A stretch of DNA of 16,321 nucleotides, taken from Verrucomicrobiota bacterium. Its GTDB lineage: Bacteria > Verrucomicrobiota > Verrucomicrobiia > Methylacidiphilales > Verrucolacustridaceae. Positions 6,992-13,303 of this stretch are shown here, in pieces. A program made the translations under genes and the position numbers. The notes under the pieces are model-generated. The model worked only from the letters and a program-made list of their open reading frames with translations. It was not told the DNA's origin and did not search any database. Position 1 is the stretch's first letter, and each line of letters starts with the position of its first letter. Location: the NCBI GenBank assembly GCA_010028775.1, contig RHAF01000026.1, forward strand, positions 1-16,321. Reading direction: 5' to 3'.

Positions 6992-7746
6992 CCCCCGAGC
7001 AGTTGAAGAAATGGCCGCGGGGAAAGTTCCTGCTGGCATTGACGGCCTACGACTATCCGATGGGCAGGATCCTGGACGAGGCGGGGGCGGATCTGATCCA
7101 CGTGGGGGACAGTCTGGGCATGGTGGTGCTGGGTTTGCCGGATACCACCGGGGTGACCATGACTGACATGGTGCGTGCAACCGAGGCGGTGGCCCGGGGT
7201 AGGAAAAGGGCGATGATTTCGGCGGATTTGCCTTCGGAAACCTACGGGACACCGGAGGCGTGCGTAAAAAATTCCCAAGCTCTGCTGTCGGCGGGGGCGG
7301 ATGCGGTGAAACCGGAGGGAGGGCGGGAGATTTTCCCCCAGCTGGAGGCGTTGCAGAAGGCGGGGATTCCCTGGATCGGGCATCTGGGGATGCTGCCCCA
7401 GAAGGTGAAGAGTGAGGGGGGGTATAAAAGGAAGGGAAAGAGCGAGGCGGAGGCGCGTCAGATCGAGACGGAAGCGCGGGAACTGGAGTCGAGGGGGGCG
7501 TGCGCCATTGTGCTGGAGCTGGTGGAGCCCGAGGTGGCGGCCCGGGTGACGGAGGGGTTGTCTGTTCCGACGATCGGAATTGGGGCCGGGAAAGGGACAA
7601 CCGGGCAGATCCGGGTGACGCACGACCTGCTTGGGTTGACCCCGTGGTTTAAGCCGGGGTTCGTGAAGGAGGATCTGGGTTTGGCGGAAAAGATCGGCGC
7701 GATGGTTGCAGGGATCAGGAAGATCGGGCGCGGCGGGCCTGGATGA
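6973..7746 (+). CDS. panB: 3-methyl-2-oxobutanoate hydroxymethyltransferase
   Basis: PanB adds a one-carbon unit from 5,10-methylenetetrahydrofolate to alpha-ketoisovalerate, giving ketopantoate, the first step of pantothenate and CoA synthesis. The 257-residue protein keeps the metal and substrate residues Asp46 and Ser47 (VGDSLGM), Asp85, Lys113 (KPEGG) and Glu182 (LELVEP), each one position off the E. coli numbering. GHLGMLPQ and IGIGAGKGTTGQ are slightly altered forms of GHxGLTPQ and IGIGAGxxCDGQ. ATG 6973 follows GGGAGG (6961-6966) by six bases and lies inside folK; an upstream start at 6892 would add unrelated residues. It is last in the operon, and its final 32 bases overlap the convergent membrane-protein gene. 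Confidence 0.95.
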   Translation: MPADRLTPEQLKKWPRGKFLLALTAYDYPMGRILDEAGADLIHVGDSLGMVVLGLPDTTGVTMTDMVRATEAVARGRKRAMISADLPSETYGTPEACVKNSQALLSAGADAVKPEGGREIFPQLEALQKAGIPWIGHLGMLPQKVKSEGGYKRKGKSEAEARQIETEARELESRGACAIVLELVEPEVAARVTEGLSVPTIGIGAGKGTTGQIRVTHDLLGLTPWFKPGFVKEDLGLAEKIGAMVAGIRKIGRGGPG

Positions 7747-8083
7747 AGGAGCGGACGGCGAAGGCGATGTAGGCGAGGGAGAGGGCGGCGTTAATCGATT
7801 GGGTGACGATGGCAGCGGGGCGCTCGGCGGTATGGTCGAGAACGGAGGGGAGTCGGGTGAGGGAGCGGGCGGTGCCGGCGAAGGCTAGAAGGGCGATGAG
7901 AACGGCGGTGTGCATGACATGCATGCGGAGATTTTCCTTTTTGGCGGCGAAGCCGAGGATCAGGAGGACGAGGCCGAACCCGGCGGGGATAAGGGCGGTT
8001 TTGTGGGTGGAGCCGGTGAGGACGAAGCCGGCAATGCCGAGCAGGATGTAGGCAAAGGAGAAACCGATGGTCAGGTTGGACAT
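7715..8083 (-). CDS. Small four-helix membrane protein, unknown function
   Basis: I do not recognise a named function. The 122-residue product has four likely membrane helices (about residues 5-23, 30-47, 54-72 and 90-112), short loops, and a basic tail (RSFIQARRARSS) that should face the cytoplasm. It resembles small conserved membrane proteins I associate with Verrucomicrobia and Planctomycetes, with a conserved-looking TALIPAGFGLVLLILG segment and a histidine pair in MHVMH. Its 3' end overlaps panB by 32 bases in the convergent orientation. No Shine-Dalgarno sequence precedes the ATG. A regular helix pattern and the lack of stop codons support it as a real gene. Confidence 0.75.
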   Translation of the reverse strand: MSNLTIGFSFAYILLGIAGFVLTGSTHKTALIPAGFGLVLLILGFAAKKENLRMHVMHTAVLIALLAFAGTARSLTRLPSVLDHTAERPAAIVTQSINAALSLAYIAFAVRSFIQARRARSS

Positions 8084-8178
8084 GGGGATAGGATGGGGAA
8101 TTGCGGCGGGAGAGGAAAGAACGATTCGAGGCAGGGGGGCTTGGCAGGGAGCGCAGGATGGAGGAAGATACCGTACTT

Positions 8179-8250
8179 GCCGGCTTAGCTCAGGGGTAGA
8201 GCAGCGGTTTTGTAAACCGCTGGTCGTCGGTTCAAATCCGACAGCCGGCT
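8179..8250 (+). tRNA. tRNA-Thr (anticodon TGT)
   Basis: A 72-base cloverleaf folds fully: acceptor GCCGGCT/AGCCGGC, D stem GCTC/GAGC, anticodon stem GCGGT/ACCGC around loop TTTGTAA (anticodon TGT at 8211-8213, reading ACA), and T arm GTCGG-TTCAAAT-CCGAC. The discriminator base is T and the CCA end is not encoded. A TTGGCA sequence at 8141-8146 could be part of its promoter, but no good -10 box follows. Confidence 0.97.
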
Positions 8251-8261
8251 CGGCTGAGGGG

Positions 8262-8291
8262 TTGAGTAGGGATCGACTAGGCGCATAGCAT
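8262..8291 (+). promoter_or_regulatory. Putative promoter of the DUF4239-like gene
   Basis: TTGAGT (8262-8267), an 18-base spacer and TAGCAT (8286-8291) each match four of six consensus bases. The -10 box ends seven bases before ATG 8299, which would give a leaderless message. It starts just 12 bases after the tRNA-Thr gene. Confidence 0.35.
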
Positions 8292-8298
8292 CAACTTT

Positions 8299-9075
8299 AT
8301 GACGTTTGGTTTTCTCTGGGCTTTGCCGGATCTGGTGATTGTCTTTCTTTTCTTCGTTCTTTTTGCGGCATTGGGACTGATTCTTCCGAAGCTTGGGCAG
8401 AGGCTTTGCGGTCGGATGATCAACGAACCGGAGACACGGTTGGTGGACCGAACCCAACGGGGGTTGCGGGCCTTTTTGGTCTTCCTTCTGGCGCTGACCC
8501 TGAACGACGTGAGGGAGAAGTTTGTGCGTTTGGACTTGGAGGCGGCCCGTGAGGCTGGGGAGATCAAACAGTTGCACCGGGTCCTGGAAATCGATCCATC
8601 GCCACAATCCAAACGGGAGCGCGAGTTGTTACGGGACTACGCGTCGGCGATCGCTGATGACGAATGGAAAACCCTCGAGGCTCACCCGCCCTCCCTATCG
8701 CCGAGAGCGGAGCAGATCCTGTCCGAGTTGAGGGCACTGGCCAAAACCCGGGCAATCAACGCAAAAAATGGTGACGGCAACGAACTATGGATCGGCCTTA
8801 ATCAGTTGGAGGATCTGAGACAGGGGAGATTGCAAAAAGCACAGTCGTCCACCGCCCCACTGTTCTGGATCGTCATCGGGTTGATGATGGTGCTGGAGTG
8901 CCTGATGACAACGGAGTCAAAGATGACTCCTCGCCGGAAGCTGACCTTGGGTGGGTATTACGGATGCCTGGGAATGATCATTGGGCTGATCCTGATCTTT
9001 GAGAGGCCGTTTAGCGGGGCGACCCGGTTATCGCCCGAGCCTTTCAGGCAGGTGGCGCAGTTGGATAGGGGATGA
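8299..9075 (+). CDS. DUF4239-like (bestrophin-like) membrane protein
   Basis: The 258-residue protein has two N-terminal membrane segments (about 8-30 and 55-70), a soluble middle rich in charged helices (75-180), and two C-terminal segments (about 186-204 and 218-235). It ends with FERPFSG followed by LSPEPFRQ, an arrangement I associate with DUF4239 proteins, a family of unknown role sometimes called bestrophin-like. Family length is about 250-270 residues, which fits. There is no Shine-Dalgarno sequence before ATG 8299. It follows tRNA-Thr on the same strand and is followed by a gene with its own promoter, so it is probably transcribed alone. The transport or channel role suggested by the family name is unproven. 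Confidence 0.75.
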   Translation: MTFGFLWALPDLVIVFLFFVLFAALGLILPKLGQRLCGRMINEPETRLVDRTQRGLRAFLVFLLALTLNDVREKFVRLDLEAAREAGEIKQLHRVLEIDPSPQSKRERELLRDYASAIADDEWKTLEAHPPSLSPRAEQILSELRALAKTRAINAKNGDGNELWIGLNQLEDLRQGRLQKAQSSTAPLFWIVIGLMMVLECLMTTESKMTPRRKLTLGGYYGCLGMIIGLILIFERPFSGATRLSPEPFRQVAQLDRG

Positions 9076-9096
9076 TGAGTAGGATTAGGATGAAGG
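9071..9096. repeat. GAT-rich hexamer repeat, degenerate copy 2
   Basis: The stretch across and after the stop codon of the preceding gene reads as GATGAT, GAGTAG, GATTAG, GATGAA, a degraded form of the tract at 2689-2720. It provides the TGA and further stop codons just downstream. Support is by pattern only; there is no long exact match. Confidence 0.4.
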
Positions 9097-9159
9097 TGAG
9101 CACTAAGAGCGGAGATTTGAAAGGGGGAAAGAGTTTTTCACATGTTTTGAAAAGATCTG

Positions 9160-9188
9160 TTGACATGGAATCTGCGACTTTTTACACC
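9160..9188 (+). promoter_or_regulatory. Putative promoter of the small exported protein
   Basis: A perfect TTGACA (9160-9165) is followed after 17 bases by TACACC (9183-9188), a weak -10 box with three of six matches. The expected start is then at about the A of ATG 9196. Confidence 0.4.
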
Positions 9189-9195
9189 TAAATTC

Positions 9196-9507
9196 ATGAA
9201 AAACACCCTCCGTATGGCGGTTCTAACAGTGATCACCTTGGCCTCCTCCCTGGCCATGGCTGATACCGGTTCCAAGGGAAGCAGCAGCAAGGACGCGGTG
9301 GCGGACGAGGCTCTGGCAGTGCCGGATATCCTGTTCTGTCGCCCGGTCGGTTTGGCTGGGTGCGCTTTGGGATTCACCGCATTTGTGGTCACCTCGCCAT
9401 TTACGGCGATGGCCGAGTGCGTCGACGAATCCTGGGACACCTTGGTGGTGACTCCCGGTGAGTGGACATTTGTCCGCAGCCTGGGTGATTTTGGCGACGG
9501 CAAATAA
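9196..9507 (+). CDS. Small exported hydrophobic protein, unknown function
   Basis: The 103-residue product starts with a clear signal peptide (MKNTLRMAVLTVITLASSLAMA), with likely cleavage after Ala22 (A-M-A). A Ser/Gly-rich linker follows, then a hydrophobic segment (about 51-73, RPVGLAGCALGFTAFVVTSP) and an end reading VVTPGEWTFVRSLGDF. This layout resembles small conserved proteins in many proteobacteria that lack an assigned role and are sometimes mislabelled as multidrug transporters. Three cysteines (48, 56, 75) lie in the mature part. ATG 9196 is preferred over a TTG at 9160, which overlaps the promoter-like TTGACA. The gene has its own promoter match and a strong terminator, so it is a single transcription unit. 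Function is unknown. Confidence 0.8.
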   Translation: MKNTLRMAVLTVITLASSLAMADTGSKGSSSKDAVADEALAVPDILFCRPVGLAGCALGFTAFVVTSPFTAMAECVDESWDTLVVTPGEWTFVRSLGDFGDGK

Positions 9508-9528
9508 GCTGAGCGGTTTTAAAGAAAG

Positions 9529-9556
9529 GGGCGGCTCTTGCGAGCCGCCCTTTTTT
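9529..9556 (+). terminator. Rho-independent terminator
   Basis: A perfect nine-base-pair stem GGGCGGCTC / GAGCCGCCC with a TTGC loop is followed at once by six T residues. It lies 21 bases after the stop codon of the small exported protein and separates it from lgt. It is the strongest terminator in the window. Confidence 0.95.
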
Positions 9557-9612
9557 ATTTCCGGAAAAAACAGGCTTTTCGTTAAGGTGGTGACGTATCC
9601 TGAACGAAAAAC

Positions 9613-10413
9613 GTGATTGCCTACTACACACATAACTTAAGCCCGTACCTGATCGAATTCGGAGGCGGTTGGGGGATACGGTACTATGGGTTGGCGTATG
9701 TTCTGGGTTTTCTGGCCTGGTACCACGGTTTGAAATGGTTCCGGTCCAAGGGATGGTCCTCTCTGAATGACGCGCAGATCTCCGAACTCCTTTTTTACAC
9801 AGTGTTGGGGGTGCTGATTGGCGGACGTCTGGGATACTGCCTCCTCTATGACTGGGCGGAGACGCTCAGAAATCCGGTCAGCATGATTGCTTTTTGGAGC
9901 GGTGGAATTCGGGGAATGGCCAGCCACGGTGGAATCGTGGGGGCGTTGGCCGGATTTCTTTATTGGGCCCGAAAAAACCGGGTGGATGGATGGGCAGTGG
10001 CGGACAATGCGGCGGTCCTTGCGCCGGTGGGCATTTTTCTGGGTCGGATCGCCAATTTCATCAACGGGGAGCTTTGGGGGAGGGTCAGTCAGGTGCCTTG
10101 GGCGGTGATTTTTCCCGATTCGGGGTCGAGGGAACCACGGCATCCCTCGCAAATTTATGAAGCGATCGGGGAGGGCCTGGTTCTTGGTCTCACGATGTTT
10201 GGACTTAGGTCAAAAAACCCGAAGCCCAGCGGGCAGGTCACCGGGGCATTCTTTATTGTCTACGGGATGGTCCGGATCGGGTTGGAGTGTCTCCGTGAAC
10301 CCGACGCTGGCGATCCAATGTGGGCGGGACTGAGCCGGGGACAGTGGTTTTCCGTTTTGCTGATGCTGGCCGGCGCAGGAGTGTGGGGAGGGAGGAAGAG
10401 GAAAAGGATTTAA
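9613..10413 (+). CDS. lgt: Prolipoprotein diacylglyceryl transferase
   Basis: Lgt moves a diacylglyceryl group from phosphatidylglycerol to the lipobox cysteine of prolipoproteins at the inner membrane, the first step of lipoprotein maturation. The 266-residue membrane protein carries GIRYYGL (21-27), SHGG (104-107, with the essential histidine), GRIANFINGELWGR (144-157) and RHPSQIYE (176-183), then SRGQWFS near the end. Length and order match the family. The start is GTG 9613, since MIAYYTHNLSPYLIEFG aligns with related Lgt N-termini and no ATG is near; the ribosome binding site is weak. A terminator separates it from the preceding gene. The C-terminus ends in a basic stretch RKRKRI, expected to be cytoplasmic. 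Confidence 0.96.
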   Translation: MIAYYTHNLSPYLIEFGGGWGIRYYGLAYVLGFLAWYHGLKWFRSKGWSSLNDAQISELLFYTVLGVLIGGRLGYCLLYDWAETLRNPVSMIAFWSGGIRGMASHGGIVGALAGFLYWARKNRVDGWAVADNAAVLAPVGIFLGRIANFINGELWGRVSQVPWAVIFPDSGSREPRHPSQIYEAIGEGLVLGLTMFGLRSKNPKPSGQVTGAFFIVYGMVRIGLECLREPDAGDPMWAGLSRGQWFSVLLMLAGAGVWGGRKRKRI

Positions 10414-10430
10414 GATTATAGATGAGGATT
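10411..10430. repeat. GAT-rich hexamer repeat, degenerate copy 3
   Basis: Immediately at the lgt stop codon the sequence runs TAAGATTATAGATGAGGATT, a degraded GATKAR hexamer series like the one at 2689-2720. It fills most of the 24-base gap between the convergent lgt and aldehyde dehydrogenase genes. Confidence 0.4.
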
Positions 10431-10437
10431 AGCCGAG

Positions 10438-11883
10438 TCAGAGTTTGATCATGACGTGGCGGGGAACGGTGTAGTCCTCCAGGGCAAAGAGGGAGAGATC
10501 CTTGCCGTAGCCGGAGTGTTTCAGACCGCCGTGGGGCATTTCGTTGACCAGCATGAAGTGGGTGTTGACCCAAGTGCAGCCATAACGCAGGGCGGCCGCG
10601 ACTTTCATGCCCTTCGATAGGTCCCGAGTCCAGACGGAGGAGGAGAGGCCATACTCCGATTGGTTGGCCCAGCGGATGGCTTCGTCGGTGGTTTTGAACC
10701 GGGTGACAGAGACGACGGGACCGAAGACCTCGTGCTGGACGATCTCGTCCTCCTGATGGGCTCCTGAAAGAAGGGTGGGCTGAAAGAAGAAGCCCTTGCC
10801 CGGGGCGGCGGAACCTCCGGTGACGGCCTTGATGTGTTTGCGTTCGGTTGCGCGGGCCACATAGCCGAGGACGCGGTCGCGGTGTGCGGAGGTGATGAGG
10901 GGCCCCAGCTCGTTGTCCTCATCCTTGGGCTTGTTGTACTTGAGGGAAGAGACGGCACGGCCGAGTTCCGCGACAAGGTCGTCGTGGATCTTGGGCCCGG
11001 CGTAGACCCGGCAGGCGGCCGTGCAATCCTGCCCGGCATTGTAGAAGCCGAACTTGCGGACCGCGGAGACAAGTTCCTCCAGATCGGCGTCGTCGAAGAC
11101 GATGACGGGGGCCTTGCCGCCCAGTTCGAGGTGGGTGCGTTTGATGTGGGATGCGGCGGCGGCGAGGACCTTGGTGCCGGTGGAGATGCTGCCGGTGAGG
11201 GAGACCATACGGACAAGGGGATGGGAGATGAGGGCCTGCCCGGTGGTGGAGCCCCGACCGGTCAGAAGGTTAACCACGCCGGAGGGAAGCAAATCGGCCA
11301 AGGTGCGCCCCAGGTGGAGGGCGGTCAGAGGGGTGAATTCGGAGGCCTTGAGGACGACGGAGTTTCCCGCGGCCAAGGCAGGGGCAAGTTTCCATGCGGT
11401 CATCATGAGTGGGTAGTTCCAGGGGGCGATGGAGCCAATGACGCCAACGGGATCCCGGCGCAGCATGGAAGTATGGCCGGCAAGGTACTCCCCGGCGGAG
11501 GGACCGGAGGTGCAGCGGGCGGCGCCGGCAAAGAAACGGAAGCAGTCGGATACGGCCGGGATTTCGTCTGCGAGGAATGCGTGCCGGGGTTTGCCGGTGT
11601 TGCGGCACTCGAGGTCGGCGTAGGTCTCGGCCTCAGCCTCGATCCGATCGGCCAGTTTTAGGAGAAGGTTGGAGCGTTCGGCCGGAGTGGTGTGACCCCA
11701 AGCGGCGAAGGCCTTTTCTGCGGCGTGTGCGGCGAGATCGACCTGTTTGAGGGTGGCTTCCGGGATTCGGGCGAAAACCTCGCCGGTACGGGGATCAATC
11801 ACGGGCTGGGGCTCGCCCTCCCCCGCGACCAGCTTGCCGCCGATGAGGAGACGTGTCTCCAAAGCCTGGGAGGTCTTCGGCAC
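10438..11883 (-). CDS. patD: Aminobutyraldehyde dehydrogenase (PatD-like)
   Basis: This NAD-dependent aldehyde dehydrogenase most resembles E. coli PatD (YdcW), which oxidises 4-aminobutanal from putrescine to GABA. The 481-residue protein has APWNYP (Asn156), the Lys179 site in VVLKAS, LTGS (229-232), the general base Glu253 in HLELGGKAP, and the nucleophile Cys287 in FYNAGQDCTAAC. The last motif, with TSMLRRDPVG, CTWVNTHFMLV and EDYTVPRHVM, is close to PatD over its whole length. The start is GTG 11883, read on the minus strand. It has no Shine-Dalgarno sequence but a -35/-10 pair directly upstream. It follows tRNA-Thr(CGT) on the same strand. No putrescine transaminase gene is near, so the substrate is inferred from similarity only. 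Confidence 0.9.
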   Translation of the reverse strand: MPKTSQALETRLLIGGKLVAGEGEPQPVIDPRTGEVFARIPEATLKQVDLAAHAAEKAFAAWGHTTPAERSNLLLKLADRIEAEAETYADLECRNTGKPRHAFLADEIPAVSDCFRFFAGAARCTSGPSAGEYLAGHTSMLRRDPVGVIGSIAPWNYPLMMTAWKLAPALAAGNSVVLKASEFTPLTALHLGRTLADLLPSGVVNLLTGRGSTTGQALISHPLVRMVSLTGSISTGTKVLAAAASHIKRTHLELGGKAPVIVFDDADLEELVSAVRKFGFYNAGQDCTAACRVYAGPKIHDDLVAELGRAVSSLKYNKPKDEDNELGPLITSAHRDRVLGYVARATERKHIKAVTGGSAAPGKGFFFQPTLLSGAHQEDEIVQHEVFGPVVSVTRFKTTDEAIRWANQSEYGLSSSVWTRDLSKGMKVAAALRYGCTWVNTHFMLVNEMPHGGLKHSGYGKDLSLFALEDYTVPRHVMIKL

Positions 11884-11889
11884 CGGACC

Positions 11890-11919
11890 AGTTTAAGGCT
11901 TCCGGGAGGGGGTTGCCAA
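11890..11919 (-). promoter_or_regulatory. Putative promoter of the patD-like gene
   Basis: On the minus strand TTGGCA (11919-11914, five of six) and TAAACT (11895-11890, four of six) are 18 bases apart. Only six bases separate the -10 box from the GTG start, so the message would be leaderless. Confidence 0.45.
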
Positions 11920-11933
11920 GGTGTACAAAACCG

Positions 11934-12005
11934 AGCCGGAGACGGGGATTGAACCCGTGACCCTCTGTTTACGAAACAGATGCTCTACCACTGAGCTACT
12001 CCGGC
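11934..12005 (-). tRNA. tRNA-Thr (anticodon CGT)
   Basis: On the minus strand a 72-base cloverleaf folds: acceptor GCCGGAG/CTCCGGC, D stem GCTC/GAGC, anticodon stem TCTGT/ACAGA around TTCGTAA (anticodon CGT, reading ACG), and T arm ACGGG-TTCAATC-CCCGT. The discriminator is T and CCA is not encoded. It is a second threonine tRNA, in opposite orientation to the one at 8179. Confidence 0.97.
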
Positions 12006-12014
12006 GATGAATGG

Positions 12015-12044
12015 ATTGTAGGGCAGGTGAAGGTGGGCAGACAA
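12015..12044 (-). promoter_or_regulatory. Putative promoter of tRNA-Thr(CGT)
   Basis: On the minus strand TTGTCT (12044-12039, four of six) and TACAAT (12020-12015, five of six) are separated by 18 bases, and the -10 box ends nine bases before the tRNA 5' end. This is the best-matched -10 box of a complete pair in the window. Confidence 0.55.
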
Positions 12045-12070
12045 ACCCTGCGTCATCCCGGAAAGCGGGG

Positions 12071-12099
12071 TTGGAAAAGTGTCGAATTTGGGGCATGCT
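12071..12099 (+). promoter_or_regulatory. Putative promoter of the cysteine desulfurase gene
   Basis: TTGGAA (12071-12076, four of six) and CATGCT (12094-12099, three of six) have a 17-base spacer; the start codon ATG lies nine bases after the -10 box. The match is weak on its own. Confidence 0.3.
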
Positions 12100-12108
12100 T
12101 TAAGTTTT

Positions 12109-13245
12109 ATGTCCTCCGCCCAATCCGTTTATCTGGACTGCAATGCGACCACGCCGCTGGAACCGGCGGTGGCGGCGGTGATGCGTCATTATTTTGAGGA
12201 GGAGTATGGGAACGAGGGCAGTCGAACCCATGCGTTCGGTGTCCGGGCCAAGGAGGCAGTGCAAAAGGCCCGCCGGCAGGTGGCGGAACTGCTTGGAGCC
12301 AAGCCCGAGGAGGTGATCTTCACCAGCGGTGCGACCGAGAGCAACAACCTGGCCATTCTCGGTCTGGGGAACTGGGGCAGACAGCACGGCAAAACACACA
12401 TCATCACCACGCGGATTGAGCACAAGGCCGTGCTGGAGCCCATCGACCACCTGGCCAAGGACGGTTTTGAAGTCGACCTGGTGGCTCCGGACAAGGAGGG
12501 TCGGGTGGAGGCGGAAAAGATCATCCGACTGCTCCGTCCGACGACGATGTTGGTCTCGGTGATGCATGCCAACAATGAGACGGGGGTGATCCAACCGATC
12601 GGGGAACTGGCCGATGCTTTGGCCCACCATCCTGCCTGGCTGCATGTGGATGCGGCGCAGACGTTCGGCAAGCTGATCGAACCGTTACGGCATGGGCGTA
12701 TCGACCTGATCAGCGCCAGCGGGCACAAGATTTACGGACCCAAGGGTGTCGGGGTTTTGGTGGTCCGGCAACGTGGCAAGCAGAAGGTTCCCCTGATGCC
12801 GTTGGTTTTCGGAGGGGGTCAGGAGCAGGGGCTTCGTCCGGGCACCCTGCCGGTACCGCTGATTGCCGCCTTTGGTGAGGCCGCCGAACTGGGACAACAG
12901 CATCATGCCGAGAGAGAAAGAAAGTGCCTCGATTTTCGCTCCCGCTTTCTGGAAGCGATCGCACCTCTAAAGGCCAAGATCCACGGACGGGAAGGACAGG
13001 TCATGCCCCACACGGTCAACGCCTCGTTCCCCGGGCTTAGCGCCGAGGAGACGATGTTAAGGCTGAAGGATCTGGTGGCGGTATCCAACGGCTCGGCCTG
13101 TACGTCCGCCAGTTACCAGCTCAGCCATGTTTTGACGGCGATGGGATTAGGTAAGGATGAGATCATCGGGGCGGTGCGATTCTCCTGGTGTCACCTGACG
13201 CCGGAGTTGGATTGGAAGGCCATGGTGGAGAAATTGCGAGGCTAA
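12109..13245 (+). CDS. Cysteine desulfurase, DndA-like
   Basis: This PLP enzyme takes sulfur from cysteine and carries it as a persulfide. In the 378-residue protein the PLP lysine is Lys207 (SGHKIYGPKG), with His105 (IEHKAV) and Asp181 (HVDAAQ) as cofactor contacts. The active cysteine is Cys331 in SNGSACTSASYQLSHVL. That loop, GGGQEQGLRPGTLPVP (235-250) and the late FSWCHLTPELDW resemble DndA, the desulfurase of DNA phosphorothioation, more than IscS, which usually reads SSGSACTSAS. No dndBCDE genes are in the window, so it may instead serve iron-sulfur or tRNA sulfur needs. ATG 12109 gives the usual N-terminus; a GTG at 12079 is possible. No Shine-Dalgarno sequence is seen. Desulfurase is sure; the subtype is from memory of the family. 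Confidence 0.9.
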   Translation: MSSAQSVYLDCNATTPLEPAVAAVMRHYFEEEYGNEGSRTHAFGVRAKEAVQKARRQVAELLGAKPEEVIFTSGATESNNLAILGLGNWGRQHGKTHIITTRIEHKAVLEPIDHLAKDGFEVDLVAPDKEGRVEAEKIIRLLRPTTMLVSVMHANNETGVIQPIGELADALAHHPAWLHVDAAQTFGKLIEPLRHGRIDLISASGHKIYGPKGVGVLVVRQRGKQKVPLMPLVFGGGQEQGLRPGTLPVPLIAAFGEAAELGQQHHAERERKCLDFRSRFLEAIAPLKAKIHGREGQVMPHTVNASFPGLSAEETMLRLKDLVAVSNGSACTSASYQLSHVLTAMGLGKDEIIGAVRFSWCHLTPELDWKAMVEKLRG

Positions 13246-13303
13246 AAGGCCCGGGGGAGGAAGGTGGAAAGGTGCAGGCGGGAAGCATAACGCAGAAAAG
13301 GAA

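Noticed and set aside
6164..7600. Long minus-strand open frame of 478 codons opposite dapB, folK and panB
   Set aside because: Proline/serine/arginine-rich product with no family features, opposite genes with full catalytic motifs; a G+C-driven shadow.
10834..11661. Plus-strand open frame of 275 codons opposite the aldehyde dehydrogenase
   Set aside because: Glycine-rich low-complexity product, antisense to a gene conserved over its full length.
11893..12096. Minus-strand short open frame containing an RRSSSVVEHLFRKQRVTGSIPVSGS-like peptide
   Set aside because: This is the well-known artefact of translating a tRNA gene (tRNA-Thr CGT).
12079..12108. GTG start giving ten extra residues on the cysteine desulfurase
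   Set aside because: The added residues do not resemble the family N-terminus and overlap the putative promoter; ATG 12109 is preferred, though not proven.
12109..13245. A complete DNA phosphorothioation system
   Set aside because: Only the desulfurase is present; no DndB, DndC, DndD or DndE-like frame is found in the window.
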